The notes under the pieces are model-generated. The model saw only the letters and a list, made by a program, of their open reading frames with translations, was not told where the DNA came from and did no database searches. The position numbers and the translations under genes were made by a program. Below, one piece after another: positions 24,425 to 32,916 of a stretch of DNA of 38,191 bases; within the stretch, counting starts at the first letter, position 1; every line of letters begins with the position of its first letter. Source of the DNA: Alangreenwoodia sp964438605 (lineage in GTDB: Bacteria > Bacillota > Clostridia > Peptostreptococcales > Anaerovoracaceae); the NCBI GenBank assembly GCA_964438605.1, contig CAYTKT010000016.1:1-38191 (forward strand). The letters run 5' to 3'.

Positions 24425-25054
24425 ATGGAAATCGAATTGAAGTATCTGATTGAGAACGAGGAAACTCAGCAGCGAATATGGAATGAGGCCGTTTTCCAAA
24501 AATACGGAACGGTCGACATGAGGCCCGATACTGAAATGCTGGCCGTGTATTTCGATACGCCAGACGGTATTCTCAGCAGAGTCGACGCAGCGTTCCGCAT
24601 CCGAAAAGAAAATGAGCGCGTTGTCGCCACTTTAAAATGGGGCGGCACGAATAAGGATGCGCTTCATGAGCGCGAGGAACTCAATATTTCACTCTGCGGC
24701 GAAGCGGAAACAGCAAATCCATCACTTGCAGTGTTTGCGGAGAGCGAGCGTGGACGGGAACTGATCGAACTGGTGGGCGACCGTGAAATGATCCCGACAG
24801 TAGAGATGCGTTTTTTGCGAAAAGTTATGATGGCAGATACAGGCGAAACTATTTTTGAAGCGGCTCTCGATACAGGAAAGATCGTGACGAACTACGGCGA
24901 AGCCGAAATCAGGGAATTAGAACTGGAACTTTTTTCTGGAAATATCGCGGAACTTGAAAAAATTGGAGACGATCTGGCAAAAAGATTTTCGCTTATACCG
25001 GGTATTAAGTCAAAGTACGCCCGCGGTATCGAGATGAACCGGAAAAGCGTATAA
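24425..25054 (+). CDS. CYTH domain protein (triphosphate tunnel metalloenzyme)
   Basis: A 209-residue single-domain CYTH protein. The defining ExExK motif is right at the N-terminus (MEIELKY; Glu2, Glu4, Lys6). Further tunnel residues lie in YFDTPDG, AFRIRKENERVVATLKWGG, EREELNI, and late ELELELFSG and KSKYARG. Members hydrolyse triphosphates such as inorganic tripolyphosphate with a divalent metal, inside a beta-barrel tunnel. There is no CHAD domain or cyclase domain here. The exact substrate cannot be read from the sequence; inorganic triphosphatase is most likely. It has its own promoter and precedes tig by 118 bp. TTG-free ATG start with GGGAG upstream. Confidence 0.85.
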   Translation: MEIELKYLIENEETQQRIWNEAVFQKYGTVDMRPDTEMLAVYFDTPDGILSRVDAAFRIRKENERVVATLKWGGTNKDALHEREELNISLCGEAETANPSLAVFAESERGRELIELVGDREMIPTVEMRFLRKVMMADTGETIFEAALDTGKIVTNYGEAEIRELELELFSGNIAELEKIGDDLAKRFSLIPGIKSKYARGIEMNRKSV

Positions 25055-25100
25055 GAGCGTGGAATTACGCATTTTATGCCATCGGAAAGAGTAAGGGCAC

Positions 25101-25129
25101 TTTACAAAAAGTTGGAATCAAGGTATAAT
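25101..25129 (+). promoter_or_regulatory. Promoter of tig
   Basis: TTTACA (25101-25106), 17-bp spacer, perfect TATAAT (25124-25129). The leader to the ATG at 25173 is short. Confidence 0.8.
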
Positions 25130-25172
25130 TTTTAGATATTATGATAAAATTTCTGGGAGGACAAATAAGGAA

Positions 25173-26555
25173 ATGAAAGCAACTTTCATCAACAGAGAGA
25201 TCAACACAGTCAGCATGACGATGGAAATCACAGCGGAAGAATTCGATAAGGCGCTTGATGATGTGTATCAGTCAAAAAAGCATCTGTTCACTGTGGACGG
25301 GTTCCGGAAAGGCAAAGCGCCGAGAAAGCTCATCGAATCGAAATACGGCAAGGCGGTTTTCTATGAAGATGCCATCGGCAATGTATTTAATGAAAATTAT
25401 CCTGTTGCTCTCGATGAACTGGGCTTCGAGCCGGTAGATCATCCAAAAATTGATATGGGGGACCAGACGGTGGAAGCCGGCAAGGGTTTTGTCTTCAATA
25501 TTAAGTTTATTACGGAGCCGGAAGTAAAAGTAAAAAATTATAAGGGTATAAAGGTAAAGGTGCAAACGCCGACTGTTTCCGACGAGGAACTTGAAAATCA
25601 GCTGAAAAGCTATGCGAAAAGAAATGCAAGGCTCGTTACGGTTGACAGAGAGGCAGCAGAAGGTGATACTGTCATTCTCGATTATGCGGGCTTTATGATG
25701 GACGGCACGCAGTTTGAGGGCGGCACAGCGGAAGGTCACAAACTGGAGCTCGGTTCCCATGAGTTTATTCCGGGATTTGAGGAACAGCTCGTCGGCGTTA
25801 AGGCGAATGAAGAAAGGGATGTTTCCGTCGTGTTCCCGATCGATTATCCTGAGGAAAATCTGGCCGGAGAGCGCGTTGAATTTAAGTGTAAGATTCATGA
25901 AGTAAAAGAAGAGGAAATTCCAGAGATTGACGACGATCTGGCAAAGGAATGCAGCGAGTTTGATACACTTGATGAATGGAAGGTCGAAATTAAGAATAAA
26001 ATGCTTGCTACAAAGAGGCAGCAGAACGAAAACATCATCAAGAATGATATTATAAAGCAGTTATACGATGCGACTGTTATCGATACGCCTGATGTTATGG
26101 TAGAACACGAGGTTGATGATCTGCTCAGACAGTTCGACCAGCAGCTCGGTTATACGGGGATGGAACTGGACAGCTATCTTGATGCCACCCATACGGCTCT
26201 TGAGGATTTCAGGGAACAGGTCAGAGATGAAGCGCAAAAGAGAGTCAACACGCGCCTGCTGATCGAGTCTATTGCGAGAGAGGAAGGCTTGACGGCCGAG
26301 GACGATGAAATTCAGGAGGAACTGCGCAAGCTGTCTGTTCAATACGGTGTCACTCCTGAAAAGATGAGAGAGATTGTAGGCGGCGATATTAAGTTTGTTA
26401 TTAAGGAGATCACGGGCAAGAAGGCGGTGCAGCGTCTCGTTGATTATGCCGATATTGAGGAGTACGACGGCTTTGAGCCTGTTTCTTCGGGGGAAAGTGA
26501 TGAGAAAGACGGCGCCGCAGAGGAAGAACCGGCATCCGGAGAAAAATCAGAATAG
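25173..26555 (+). CDS. tig: Trigger factor
   Basis: A 460-residue ribosome-bound chaperone and peptidyl-prolyl isomerase. The N-terminal ribosome-binding domain has FTVDGFRKGKAPRKLIESKYG (tail-proximal loop, FRKGKAP). The FKBP-like isomerase domain spans about 155-240 (GDTVILDYAGFMMDGTQFEGG, ELGSHEFIPGFEEQLVG). The C-terminal helical chaperone domain follows, and the protein ends in an acidic, Ser/Glu-rich tail of about 30 residues. It binds nascent chains at the ribosome exit. The gene lies just upstream of clpP and clpX, the common order in many bacteria. The start ATG follows GGGAGG 13 bases upstream with AAGGAA closer. Confidence 0.97.
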   Translation: MKATFINREINTVSMTMEITAEEFDKALDDVYQSKKHLFTVDGFRKGKAPRKLIESKYGKAVFYEDAIGNVFNENYPVALDELGFEPVDHPKIDMGDQTVEAGKGFVFNIKFITEPEVKVKNYKGIKVKVQTPTVSDEELENQLKSYAKRNARLVTVDREAAEGDTVILDYAGFMMDGTQFEGGTAEGHKLELGSHEFIPGFEEQLVGVKANEERDVSVVFPIDYPEENLAGERVEFKCKIHEVKEEEIPEIDDDLAKECSEFDTLDEWKVEIKNKMLATKRQQNENIIKNDIIKQLYDATVIDTPDVMVEHEVDDLLRQFDQQLGYTGMELDSYLDATHTALEDFREQVRDEAQKRVNTRLLIESIAREEGLTAEDDEIQEELRKLSVQYGVTPEKMREIVGGDIKFVIKEITGKKAVQRLVDYADIEEYDGFEPVSSGESDEKDGAAEEEPASGEKSE

Positions 26556-26631
26556 CTCCAGTTGTTATTAAAGGAGTTGTTTTTTCACGGCGAAAGGGCA
26601 GCGGATGTTGAACAGAGCAGGATGCGGCAGA

Positions 26632-26658
26632 TTTGACCGGGCAGCTTTAATGGTCAAA
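26632..26658 (+). promoter_or_regulatory. Inverted TTTGACC/GGTCAAA pair upstream of clpP
   Basis: TTTGACC (26632-26638) and GGTCAAA (26652-26658) flank 13 bp in the 219-bp gap before clpP. Each matches the CtsR heptad GGTCAAA, but CtsR sites are normally direct repeats of the heptad; here the two are inverted. A TCAGAC/GTCTGA hairpin (26669-26685) follows. A role in heat-shock control of clpP is a guess. Confidence 0.35.
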
Positions 26659-26774
26659 AAATGTGCTGTCAGACGTAAGGTCTGAAAGGTACGGCGCATG
26701 ACTGTACAAAAAAACTGATGAAGCCGGAATTTTTTAGGGAATCCTGTTTCATTTTATCATGAAGGGGGTATAAA

Positions 26775-27359
26775 ATGGCATTGATACCTATGGTGATAGA
26801 GCAGACAGCCAAAGGCGAACGCTCTTACGACATTTATTCAAGACTTCTCAAAGACCGGATTATATTTCTCAGTGAAGAAGTCGACGATCATACGGCGAGT
26901 CTGATTACGGCTCAGCTCCTGTTCCTTGAATCGGAGGATCCTGAGGCGGATATCAGCTTTTATATTAACAGTCCCGGCGGTTCCATCACGGCAGGCATGG
27001 CGATTTATGATACGATGCAGTATATCAAGCCGGATGTTTCGACGATCTGCATCGGTATGGCAGCGAGTATGGGAGCTTTTCTGTTGTCGTCCGGAGCGAA
27101 AGGCAAGCGTTATGCGCTTCCTAACGCGGAAATCATGATCCACCAGCCGTTAGGCGGTATGAAGGGGCAGGCGGAGGATATGCGGATTCACGCGGAGCGG
27201 ATTATTAAAATTCGTGAAAAGCTCAACAAGATTCTCGCCGCAAATACAGGACAGACCCTTAAAAAAATAACAAAAGATACGGATCGCGACACATTCTTAG
27301 ATGCGGATGAAGCCGCTGCTTACGGATTGATTGACGAAGTGATCCGTCAAAGATCGTAG
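26775..27359 (+). CDS. clpP: ATP-dependent Clp protease proteolytic subunit
   Basis: A 194-residue serine protease of the usual length. The catalytic triad is visible: Ser98 (GMAASMGAF), His123 (EIMIHQP) and Asp172 (TDRDTFLDADEAAAYGLID). The N-terminal IPMVIEQTAKGERSYDIYSRL matches the family's axial-loop region. Two heptameric rings form a chamber that degrades proteins unfolded by ClpX or ClpC. ATG 26775 follows GAAGGGGG. It lies 37 bp upstream of clpX, so the two are surely co-transcribed. Confidence 0.98.
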   Translation: MALIPMVIEQTAKGERSYDIYSRLLKDRIIFLSEEVDDHTASLITAQLLFLESEDPEADISFYINSPGGSITAGMAIYDTMQYIKPDVSTICIGMAASMGAFLLSSGAKGKRYALPNAEIMIHQPLGGMKGQAEDMRIHAERIIKIREKLNKILAANTGQTLKKITKDTDRDTFLDADEAAAYGLIDEVIRQRS

Positions 27360-27396
27360 TTTTTTTCTACTTCTGTCATTCTACAAAGGAGGCAAA

Positions 27397-28662
27397 ATGG
27401 CAAAATTTGATAACGCAGGGCAGCTTACGTGTTCGTTTTGCGGCAAACCACAAGATCAGGTGAGACGTCTTGTTGCCGGACCGGGCGTATACATTTGTGA
27501 CGAGTGTATCGCGCTCTGTGAGGATATTATCAGAGAGGAATTCGCTGCGGATCAGAGAAGCGGTGATTATGGCAGTGAACTGCCGGTTCCAAAGGAGATT
27601 GCGGATGCTCTCGCAGAGTACGTAATCGGTCAGGATGCGGCAAAAAAGAGCCTTGCGGTGGCAGTTTACAATCACTATAAAAGAATCAACAATCTTGGAA
27701 CGGATGACGATGATGTGGAACTCCAAAAGAGCAATATCATCATGATCGGACCGACCGGCTCCGGAAAAACACTTCTCGCACAGACGCTTGCAAAAATTTT
27801 GAATGTTCCTTTCGCGATAGCGGATGCTACCGCGCTGACAGAGGCAGGGTACGTCGGGGAAGATGTTGAAAATATTCTTTTAAAATTAATTCAGGCCGCG
27901 GATTTTGATATAGAACGTGCTCAGAAGGGTATAATATATATTGATGAAATCGATAAGATCGCGAGAAAGTCCGAAAATGTTTCGATTACGAGAGATGTCA
28001 GCGGAGAAGGCGTCCAGCAGGCGCTTCTCAAGATTCTTGAGGGGACTGTGGCCAGCGTTCCGCCTCAAGGAGGCAGAAAACATCCGCATCAGGAGTTTAT
28101 TCAGATTGATACGACGAATATCCTCTTTATCTGCGGCGGCGCTTTCGATGGCATGGATCAGATAATCAGCAGACGGATCGGTAAAAAAACCATCGGATTC
28201 AACTCGGAAATCCGCTCGAATAAGGAAACCCAAGGAGAATTGCTCAAGATGATTCAGCCGGAAGATCTGCTGAGATTTGGATTGATTCCAGAATTCGTAG
28301 GAAGACTTCCTGTGATGGTAACTCTTGATGAACTTGATATCGAAGCGCTCGTGAGAATCATCAAAGAACCGAAAAATGCTCTTTTGAAGCAGTACAAAAA
28401 GCTTTTCTCGATGGACAATGTAGAACTGGAAGTCGAAGAAGATGCGATGGTACGGATTGCGGAAAAGGCGATCGAGAGAAAGACGGGAGCGCGGGGACTC
28501 AGAAGTATTATGGAGGATCTCGTAACGGATATTATGTTTGAAATTCCGTCGCGTAACGATGTCAGAAAGTGCATCATCACGAAGGATACTGTCGACGGCT
28601 CTGCTGAACCGTCTCTCGTGCTGAACGGTACTGATACAAAAGCAGATTCAAAAGGGGCATGA
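27397..28662 (+). CDS. clpX: ATP-dependent Clp protease ATP-binding subunit ClpX
   Basis: A 421-residue AAA+ unfoldase. An N-terminal zinc-binding domain carries Cys12, Cys15, Cys34 and Cys37 (CSFCGK...CDECIALC). Walker A GPTGSGKT is at 118-125, Walker B is in IIYIDEIDKI near 180-188, the substrate-gripping GYVGEDVE pore loop follows Walker A, GGRKHPHQEF is the RKH-type loop, and KKTIGFNSE holds the IGF motif that docks on ClpP. GARGLRSIMEDLV is the sensor-2 region. ATG 27397 follows AAAGGAGG. The stop codon lies inside the loop of an intrinsic terminator. Confidence 0.98.
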   Translation: MAKFDNAGQLTCSFCGKPQDQVRRLVAGPGVYICDECIALCEDIIREEFAADQRSGDYGSELPVPKEIADALAEYVIGQDAAKKSLAVAVYNHYKRINNLGTDDDDVELQKSNIIMIGPTGSGKTLLAQTLAKILNVPFAIADATALTEAGYVGEDVENILLKLIQAADFDIERAQKGIIYIDEIDKIARKSENVSITRDVSGEGVQQALLKILEGTVASVPPQGGRKHPHQEFIQIDTTNILFICGGAFDGMDQIISRRIGKKTIGFNSEIRSNKETQGELLKMIQPEDLLRFGLIPEFVGRLPVMVTLDELDIEALVRIIKEPKNALLKQYKKLFSMDNVELEVEEDAMVRIAEKAIERKTGARGLRSIMEDLVTDIMFEIPSRNDVRKCIITKDTVDGSAEPSLVLNGTDTKADSKGA

Positions 28663-28680
28663 TTTATGCCCCTTTGTTTT
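28651..28680 (+). terminator. Intrinsic terminator overlapping the clpX stop
   Basis: AAAGGGGCAT (28651-28660) pairs perfectly with ATGCCCCTTT (28666-28675) around a 5-nt loop, then GTTTT. The clpX stop TGA (28660-28662) falls at the stem-loop junction, so a ribosome finishing clpX would cover the hairpin. Confidence 0.75.
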
Positions 28681-28685
28681 GCATA

Positions 28686-28726
28686 GAGCCTGCAGGTGGT
28701 TCGCTAGGCGAACAATCTGCAGGCTC
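28686..28726. repeat. Long hairpin between clpX and lon
   Basis: GAGCCTGCAG (28686-28695) pairs with CTGCAGGCTC (28717-28726); inside, GTTCGC pairs with GCGAAC around TAG. It has no T-run. It could be an RNA processing stem or a dispersed palindromic element. Confidence 0.6.
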
Positions 28727-28757
28727 GTGAAAATTTGAAAAACGGGAGGTGTCAATA

Positions 28758-31214
28758 ATGTCAGATAACGATCAGAAAAAACGGATGAATCTGGTGCAGG
28801 ATACTGAAGGTGAAGCGGAAGAAATTGAAAAAAACGATGAATATTTTGACCATATGATAGGAGATTACGTCCATGTGGAGTCAGTGCCTTCTAATGAAAT
28901 GCCGGTTATTCCGCTACGGGGAATTTCGATTTTTCCGACGATGGTAATACATTTTGATGTAGGCAGAGAGAAGTCTGTCAGCGCGCTGGAACACGCGATG
29001 CTTTCAGACCAGATGGTTTTCCTCGTCACTCAGAAGAATTCCGATACGGATCTGCCTACACCGGGTGATTTCTTCGAGTTTGGAACGATTGCCAGTGTAA
29101 AACAAATGCTGCGATTGCCGGGTAATGCGATCCGCGTTTTGGTAGAAGGCGTTTCGAGAGGAACGATCGGGGAGATGGTTCAGGAGGTTCCATATTTCAG
29201 GGCAAAGGTTAATTACGTTCAGGAACAGACTGGCCCGGACGGTGACTCAAAAGCGGAGGCACTGCGCAGAGCTGTGTTCAATCAGTTTGTAGAATATGTG
29301 GAAGTTTCTCAGAAATTGACACCGGAAATTTTACCGGGGATCGAAGCGATTACGTCGCCGGGACGCCTTGCAGACATCATTGCGTCGAATCTCGACTTAA
29401 AAATAGAAGAAAAGCAGGAAGTCCTGGAAGCGGTTAATGTGTCGGAACGTCTTGAAAAAGTCAGCGAGTTTCTGACCCGTGAAAATGAGGTTCTCAAGAT
29501 TGAGCAGGAAATTTCCAGAAAGGTTAAGAACCGTCTCAATGAAAATCAAAAGGAATATTATCTGAGAGAGCAGATTAAGACGATTCAAAACGAACTGGGC
29601 CAGGATGAGAGCATCGAAGACGAGGTGGAAAACTGGCTTGCTCAGCTTGAAAAGCTCCATCTCGATGCAAAGATTCACGAAAAGATAGAACGGGAGATTA
29701 AACGGATGCTGCGCCTTCAACCGGCGTCGGCCGACGCTTCCGTACTCAGGAGTTATATCGATTGTGTACTGGAACTTCCGTGGAATAATGCGACTCAGGA
29801 CGACATAGATCTGAAGCGCGCGAAAAAGATTCTCGATGAGGATCATTACGGTCTTGAAAAGGTAAAAGACAGAATTATAGAATATCTGGCGGTTATGAGT
29901 TTGTCGGAGAACTTTAAAGGCCCGATTCTTTGTCTTGTAGGCCCGCCGGGCGTCGGAAAGACGTCCATCGGCAGATCTATTGCCCGTTCAATTGGCAGAG
30001 AGTTCGTCAGAATGTCGCTTGGCGGCGTTCATGACGAGGCGGAAATCCGAGGTCACAGGCGAACTTATGTCGGTGCGATTCCGGGAAGGATTATCACGTC
30101 GATCCGCGATGTTGGCGTCAACAATCCGGTATTTTTGCTGGATGAAATTGATAAGGTCGCATCGGATTACAGAGGCGATCCGGCAGCGGCCTTGCTTGAA
30201 GCCCTCGATCCTGAGCAGAATAAGGACTTTAAGGATCACTATCTCGATCTGCCGTTCGATCTTTCAAAGGTGCTTTTTATAACGACGGCTAATACGACAG
30301 ATACGATTCCGCGTCCGCTTCTCGACCGCATGGAGGTGATCCAGCTGACGGGCTATACCGAGGAAGAGAAGGTTAAGATCGCTCAGCGCCATCTGATTCC
30401 GAAACAGATTAAGGAAAATGGCCTGAAGAAAGATCAGATCACCATTTCGGAGAGTGCAATCAGAAATATTGTAAATTATTATACGAGAGAGTCGGGCGTT
30501 CGTAATCTGGAACGCGAGATCGGCAGCGTCTGCCGGAAGGCGGCAAGAAAGGTTGTCGAGAGCGGAGGAAAAAAGAACTCATCTTTCCGTGTCACCAGCG
30601 GAAATCTGGAGTCATATCTTGGAAAGAGAAAGACGAGTTATGATGTTATAGAAGGCGAAAACGAGGTCGGTGTGACGACAGGCATGGCATGGACACAGGT
30701 TGGCGGCGATACGCTGTTCATCGAGGCCGCCGTGCTGAAAGGCAACGGCAATCTGGTGCTGACGGGACAACTTGGCGATGTGATGCAGGAATCAGCGAAA
30801 GCCGGTCTGAGCGTTATCCGTGCCCGCAGCAAAAAGTTAGGAATCGACGAGGAGTTTTATAAAAACTGTGATATTCACGTTCACATTCCTGAGGGAGCGA
30901 CGCCGAAGGACGGCCCTTCCGCAGGTGTTACGATGTGTACGTCAATGATTTCGGCGCTGACGGGCACACCAGTCAGAAAGGATCTGGCCATGACCGGGGA
31001 AATCACGCTGCGGGGCAAGGTGCTTCCAGTCGGCGGAATTAAAGAGAAGGTCATTGCGGCGCACAGGGCGGGCGTCAAAAAGATTCTGCTGCCGAAAGAT
31101 AATTTGAAGGATATTGATGATATTCCTGGAAATGTAAGAAAAGAACTTGAGTTCCAAGGCGTTGAGATGATCGACGAGGTTCTGGAGGAAGCGCTCGTCA
31201 GAGCGGAGAACTGA
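28758..31214 (+). CDS. lon: ATP-dependent protease Lon
   Basis: An 818-residue LonA protease. The substrate-binding LON domain starts at MPVIPLRGISIFPTMV after an acidic extension of about 45 residues. The AAA+ module has Walker A GPPGVGKT (395-402), Walker B VFLLDEIDKV and RPLLDRMEVI. The protease domain has the Ser-Lys dyad Ser721 (DGPSAGVTM) and Lys764 (GGIKEK). It degrades misfolded and regulatory proteins in the cytoplasm. I choose ATG 28758 because GGGAGGTG lies seven bases upstream; an in-frame GTG at 28749 overlaps that site. Downstream engB follows after one base. Its position after a clpX terminator and hairpin suggests partly separate expression. Confidence 0.98.
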   Translation: MSDNDQKKRMNLVQDTEGEAEEIEKNDEYFDHMIGDYVHVESVPSNEMPVIPLRGISIFPTMVIHFDVGREKSVSALEHAMLSDQMVFLVTQKNSDTDLPTPGDFFEFGTIASVKQMLRLPGNAIRVLVEGVSRGTIGEMVQEVPYFRAKVNYVQEQTGPDGDSKAEALRRAVFNQFVEYVEVSQKLTPEILPGIEAITSPGRLADIIASNLDLKIEEKQEVLEAVNVSERLEKVSEFLTRENEVLKIEQEISRKVKNRLNENQKEYYLREQIKTIQNELGQDESIEDEVENWLAQLEKLHLDAKIHEKIEREIKRMLRLQPASADASVLRSYIDCVLELPWNNATQDDIDLKRAKKILDEDHYGLEKVKDRIIEYLAVMSLSENFKGPILCLVGPPGVGKTSIGRSIARSIGREFVRMSLGGVHDEAEIRGHRRTYVGAIPGRIITSIRDVGVNNPVFLLDEIDKVASDYRGDPAAALLEALDPEQNKDFKDHYLDLPFDLSKVLFITTANTTDTIPRPLLDRMEVIQLTGYTEEEKVKIAQRHLIPKQIKENGLKKDQITISESAIRNIVNYYTRESGVRNLEREIGSVCRKAARKVVESGGKKNSSFRVTSGNLESYLGKRKTSYDVIEGENEVGVTTGMAWTQVGGDTLFIEAAVLKGNGNLVLTGQLGDVMQESAKAGLSVIRARSKKLGIDEEFYKNCDIHVHIPEGATPKDGPSAGVTMCTSMISALTGTPVRKDLAMTGEITLRGKVLPVGGIKEKVIAAHRAGVKKILLPKDNLKDIDDIPGNVRKELEFQGVEMIDEVLEEALVRAEN

Positions 31215-31215
31215 T

Positions 31216-31827
31216 ATGAAGATCACGAAAGCGGAGCTGGCTGCTGTGGCTGTAAAGCCACAGCAGTATCCGCCTGAAAATATGCCGGAAATCGCGTTTG
31301 TCGGCCGTTCTAACGTCGGAAAATCGTCGTTATTGAATACGATTGTCAACCGGCGTAATTTTGCGCGCGTCAGCGGGAATCCCGGCAAGACGCGCACGAT
31401 CAATTTTTTTGAGATGAACGACGCGTTTCGCATTGTGGATCTGCCCGGCTACGGTTATGCCAAGGTTGCGAAGTCAACGAGCGGCGACTGGGGCCCGATG
31501 ATCGAGCGCTATCTGTCGTCACGGAAAAATTTGCTGAAAGTGGTTCAACTCGTTGATATTCGCCATGAGCCCAGCGGTCAGGATGTGCAAATGTACGAAT
31601 ATCTGAGATATTACGGGCTGGATGGTATTGTCGCGGCGACAAAAGCGGACAAGATCTCAAAAAACGAGCAGACGAAGAATTTGGCGTTGATTCGCAAGGC
31701 GCTCAAGCTCGGAAAGCAGGATATTCTCGTGCCTGTCTCGTCGCTGAAAAAGATGGGTACAGATGTTCTGATGGATGCGTTAGAGCCACTTGTGGAGGCG
31801 TGGTTTGACGAGGTTGGAAAACGATGA
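31216..31827 (+). CDS. engB: Ribosome biogenesis GTPase EngB/YsxC
   Basis: A 203-residue TrmE-Era-EngA-EngB-type GTPase. G1 is GRSNVGKSS (30-38), the G2 threonine lies near GKTRTINFFEM, G3 is DLPGYGYAKV, G4 is TKADK and G5 lies around VSSLKKMG. The family is needed for assembly of the large ribosomal subunit. Length is normal. The ATG is one base after the lon stop, with GCGGAG as ribosome binding site, implying translational coupling. It directly follows lon in many Firmicutes. The gene end overlaps the next start as ATGA. Confidence 0.96.
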   Translation: MKITKAELAAVAVKPQQYPPENMPEIAFVGRSNVGKSSLLNTIVNRRNFARVSGNPGKTRTINFFEMNDAFRIVDLPGYGYAKVAKSTSGDWGPMIERYLSSRKNLLKVVQLVDIRHEPSGQDVQMYEYLRYYGLDGIVAATKADKISKNEQTKNLALIRKALKLGKQDILVPVSSLKKMGTDVLMDALEPLVEAWFDEVGKR

Positions 31828-32198
31828 AATATGCTTCATGGGTCGTGCTTGGAAAACGTATCAAATCGATAAAAGCGTTTCTGATGGATTCGAATGTACC
31901 GAAACGGAAGAAATTTTTGATCATATTTGGTATAATATATCTGATTCTGCCTATCGATATTGTACCGGAACCCGTATTTTTGGCCGGCATTATCGATGAT
32001 CTGCTGCTGTGGATTTTTATTCTTGTACATCTGAAAGACGAACTGGACAAGTACTGGAAGAATTCAGACAATGACTTTTCACCGCAGCGCGATCTGAAAG
32101 GCAAGATAATCGTTGAAAGTTCTGCGGAAGAATATGACGCAGAAGAATATGAGGAGAGGGCACACGGCGTGCAGTCGGAAACGAACCAGGAGGAGTGA
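31824..32198 (+). CDS. DUF1232 (YkvA-like) small membrane protein
   Basis: A 124-residue protein with a single DUF1232 core: FLMDSNVPKRKKFLIIFGII, followed by YLILPIDIVPEPVFLAGIIDD, the P-x-D-x-x-P motif with GxxDD typical of the family. One or two hydrophobic helices in this core suggest membrane association. The C-terminal 35 residues are acidic and unstructured. The function of the family is not established. It overlaps engB by ATGA and its stop overlaps the hpt start region, so it is tightly coupled in the operon. Confidence 0.88.
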   Translation: MKYASWVVLGKRIKSIKAFLMDSNVPKRKKFLIIFGIIYLILPIDIVPEPVFLAGIIDDLLLWIFILVHLKDELDKYWKNSDNDFSPQRDLKGKIIVESSAEEYDAEEYEERAHGVQSETNQEE

Positions 32199-32743
32199 TG
32201 AGTATTTCAGGATATGAAACTGGCGATGTGATGCTGTCGTCAGATGAAATTCAGGCCAGGGTCAGGGAATTAGGCAAACAGATTACAGATGATTATGCGA
32301 AAGAGCCGTTGCTCGTCATCGGGATTCTGAAAGGGGCTTTCGTCTTTTTAGCAGATCTCGTTCGCGCGATCGATCTCGATCTTGAAGTCGATTTTATGTC
32401 GGTTTCCAGCTACGGCAGCGGGACACAGTCTGAGGGACACGTTGTTCTGAAAAGGGCGCCCGACGCGGATCCTGCGGGCAGACATGTCCTTCTCGTGGAA
32501 GATATTATCGACTCAGGAACGACGATGGAATATCTGAAAAATACATATTTTGCAGATAAGCAGGCGAAAAGCGTGAAAATCTGCACGCTGCTCGATAAGC
32601 CGGCACGCAGAACGACTGATATTGAAGCGGACTACACGGGTTTTTCGATTGACGATAAATTCATTGTGGGTTACGGACTCGATTATGGTGAGCATTTGAG
32701 GCAGTTACCCCACATTACTTATTTGAAAGAATCGCAGGAATGA
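32198..32743 (+). CDS. hpt: Hypoxanthine phosphoribosyltransferase
   Basis: A 181-residue type I phosphoribosyltransferase. It has the PRPP-binding motif VEDIIDSGTTMEYL, the early LLVIGILKGAFVFLADL segment, the flexible-loop SSYGSGTQSEG region and a terminal KFIVGYGLDYGEHLRQLPHI (shown here as the family signature of purine salvage enzymes). It converts hypoxanthine, and usually guanine, with PRPP to IMP or GMP. I choose ATG 32198, which overlaps the previous TGA, with AGGAGGAG just upstream; an in-frame GTG one codon earlier is less likely. A weak hairpin at 32742-32762 follows. Confidence 0.95.
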   Translation: MSISGYETGDVMLSSDEIQARVRELGKQITDDYAKEPLLVIGILKGAFVFLADLVRAIDLDLEVDFMSVSSYGSGTQSEGHVVLKRAPDADPAGRHVLLVEDIIDSGTTMEYLKNTYFADKQAKSVKICTLLDKPARRTTDIEADYTGFSIDDKFIVGYGLDYGEHLRQLPHITYLKESQE

Positions 32744-32762
32744 GCAAAACTCCGATTTGCTC
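32742..32762 (+). terminator. Weak hairpin at the hpt stop
   Basis: GAGCAAA (32742-32748) pairs with TTTGCTC (32756-32762) around a 7-nt loop. It overlaps the stop codon and lacks a T-run, so it is at best a partial terminator or an mRNA stabiliser. The following 150 bp before pduL are AT-rich, without a clear promoter. Confidence 0.3.
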
Positions 32763-32916
32763 ACAGAAGTCAACAAAATATGGGAAATGATGTCCAACGA
32801 ATAAATGATATATTGTGATTTCACTGAAAGAGAATGATGAAAAAATCAGGGCTTTAGTCCGGGTTTCAATAAATTTAATTTCATTTTTAGTTTCATTATA
32901 TAAGGAGGAAGAGAAA

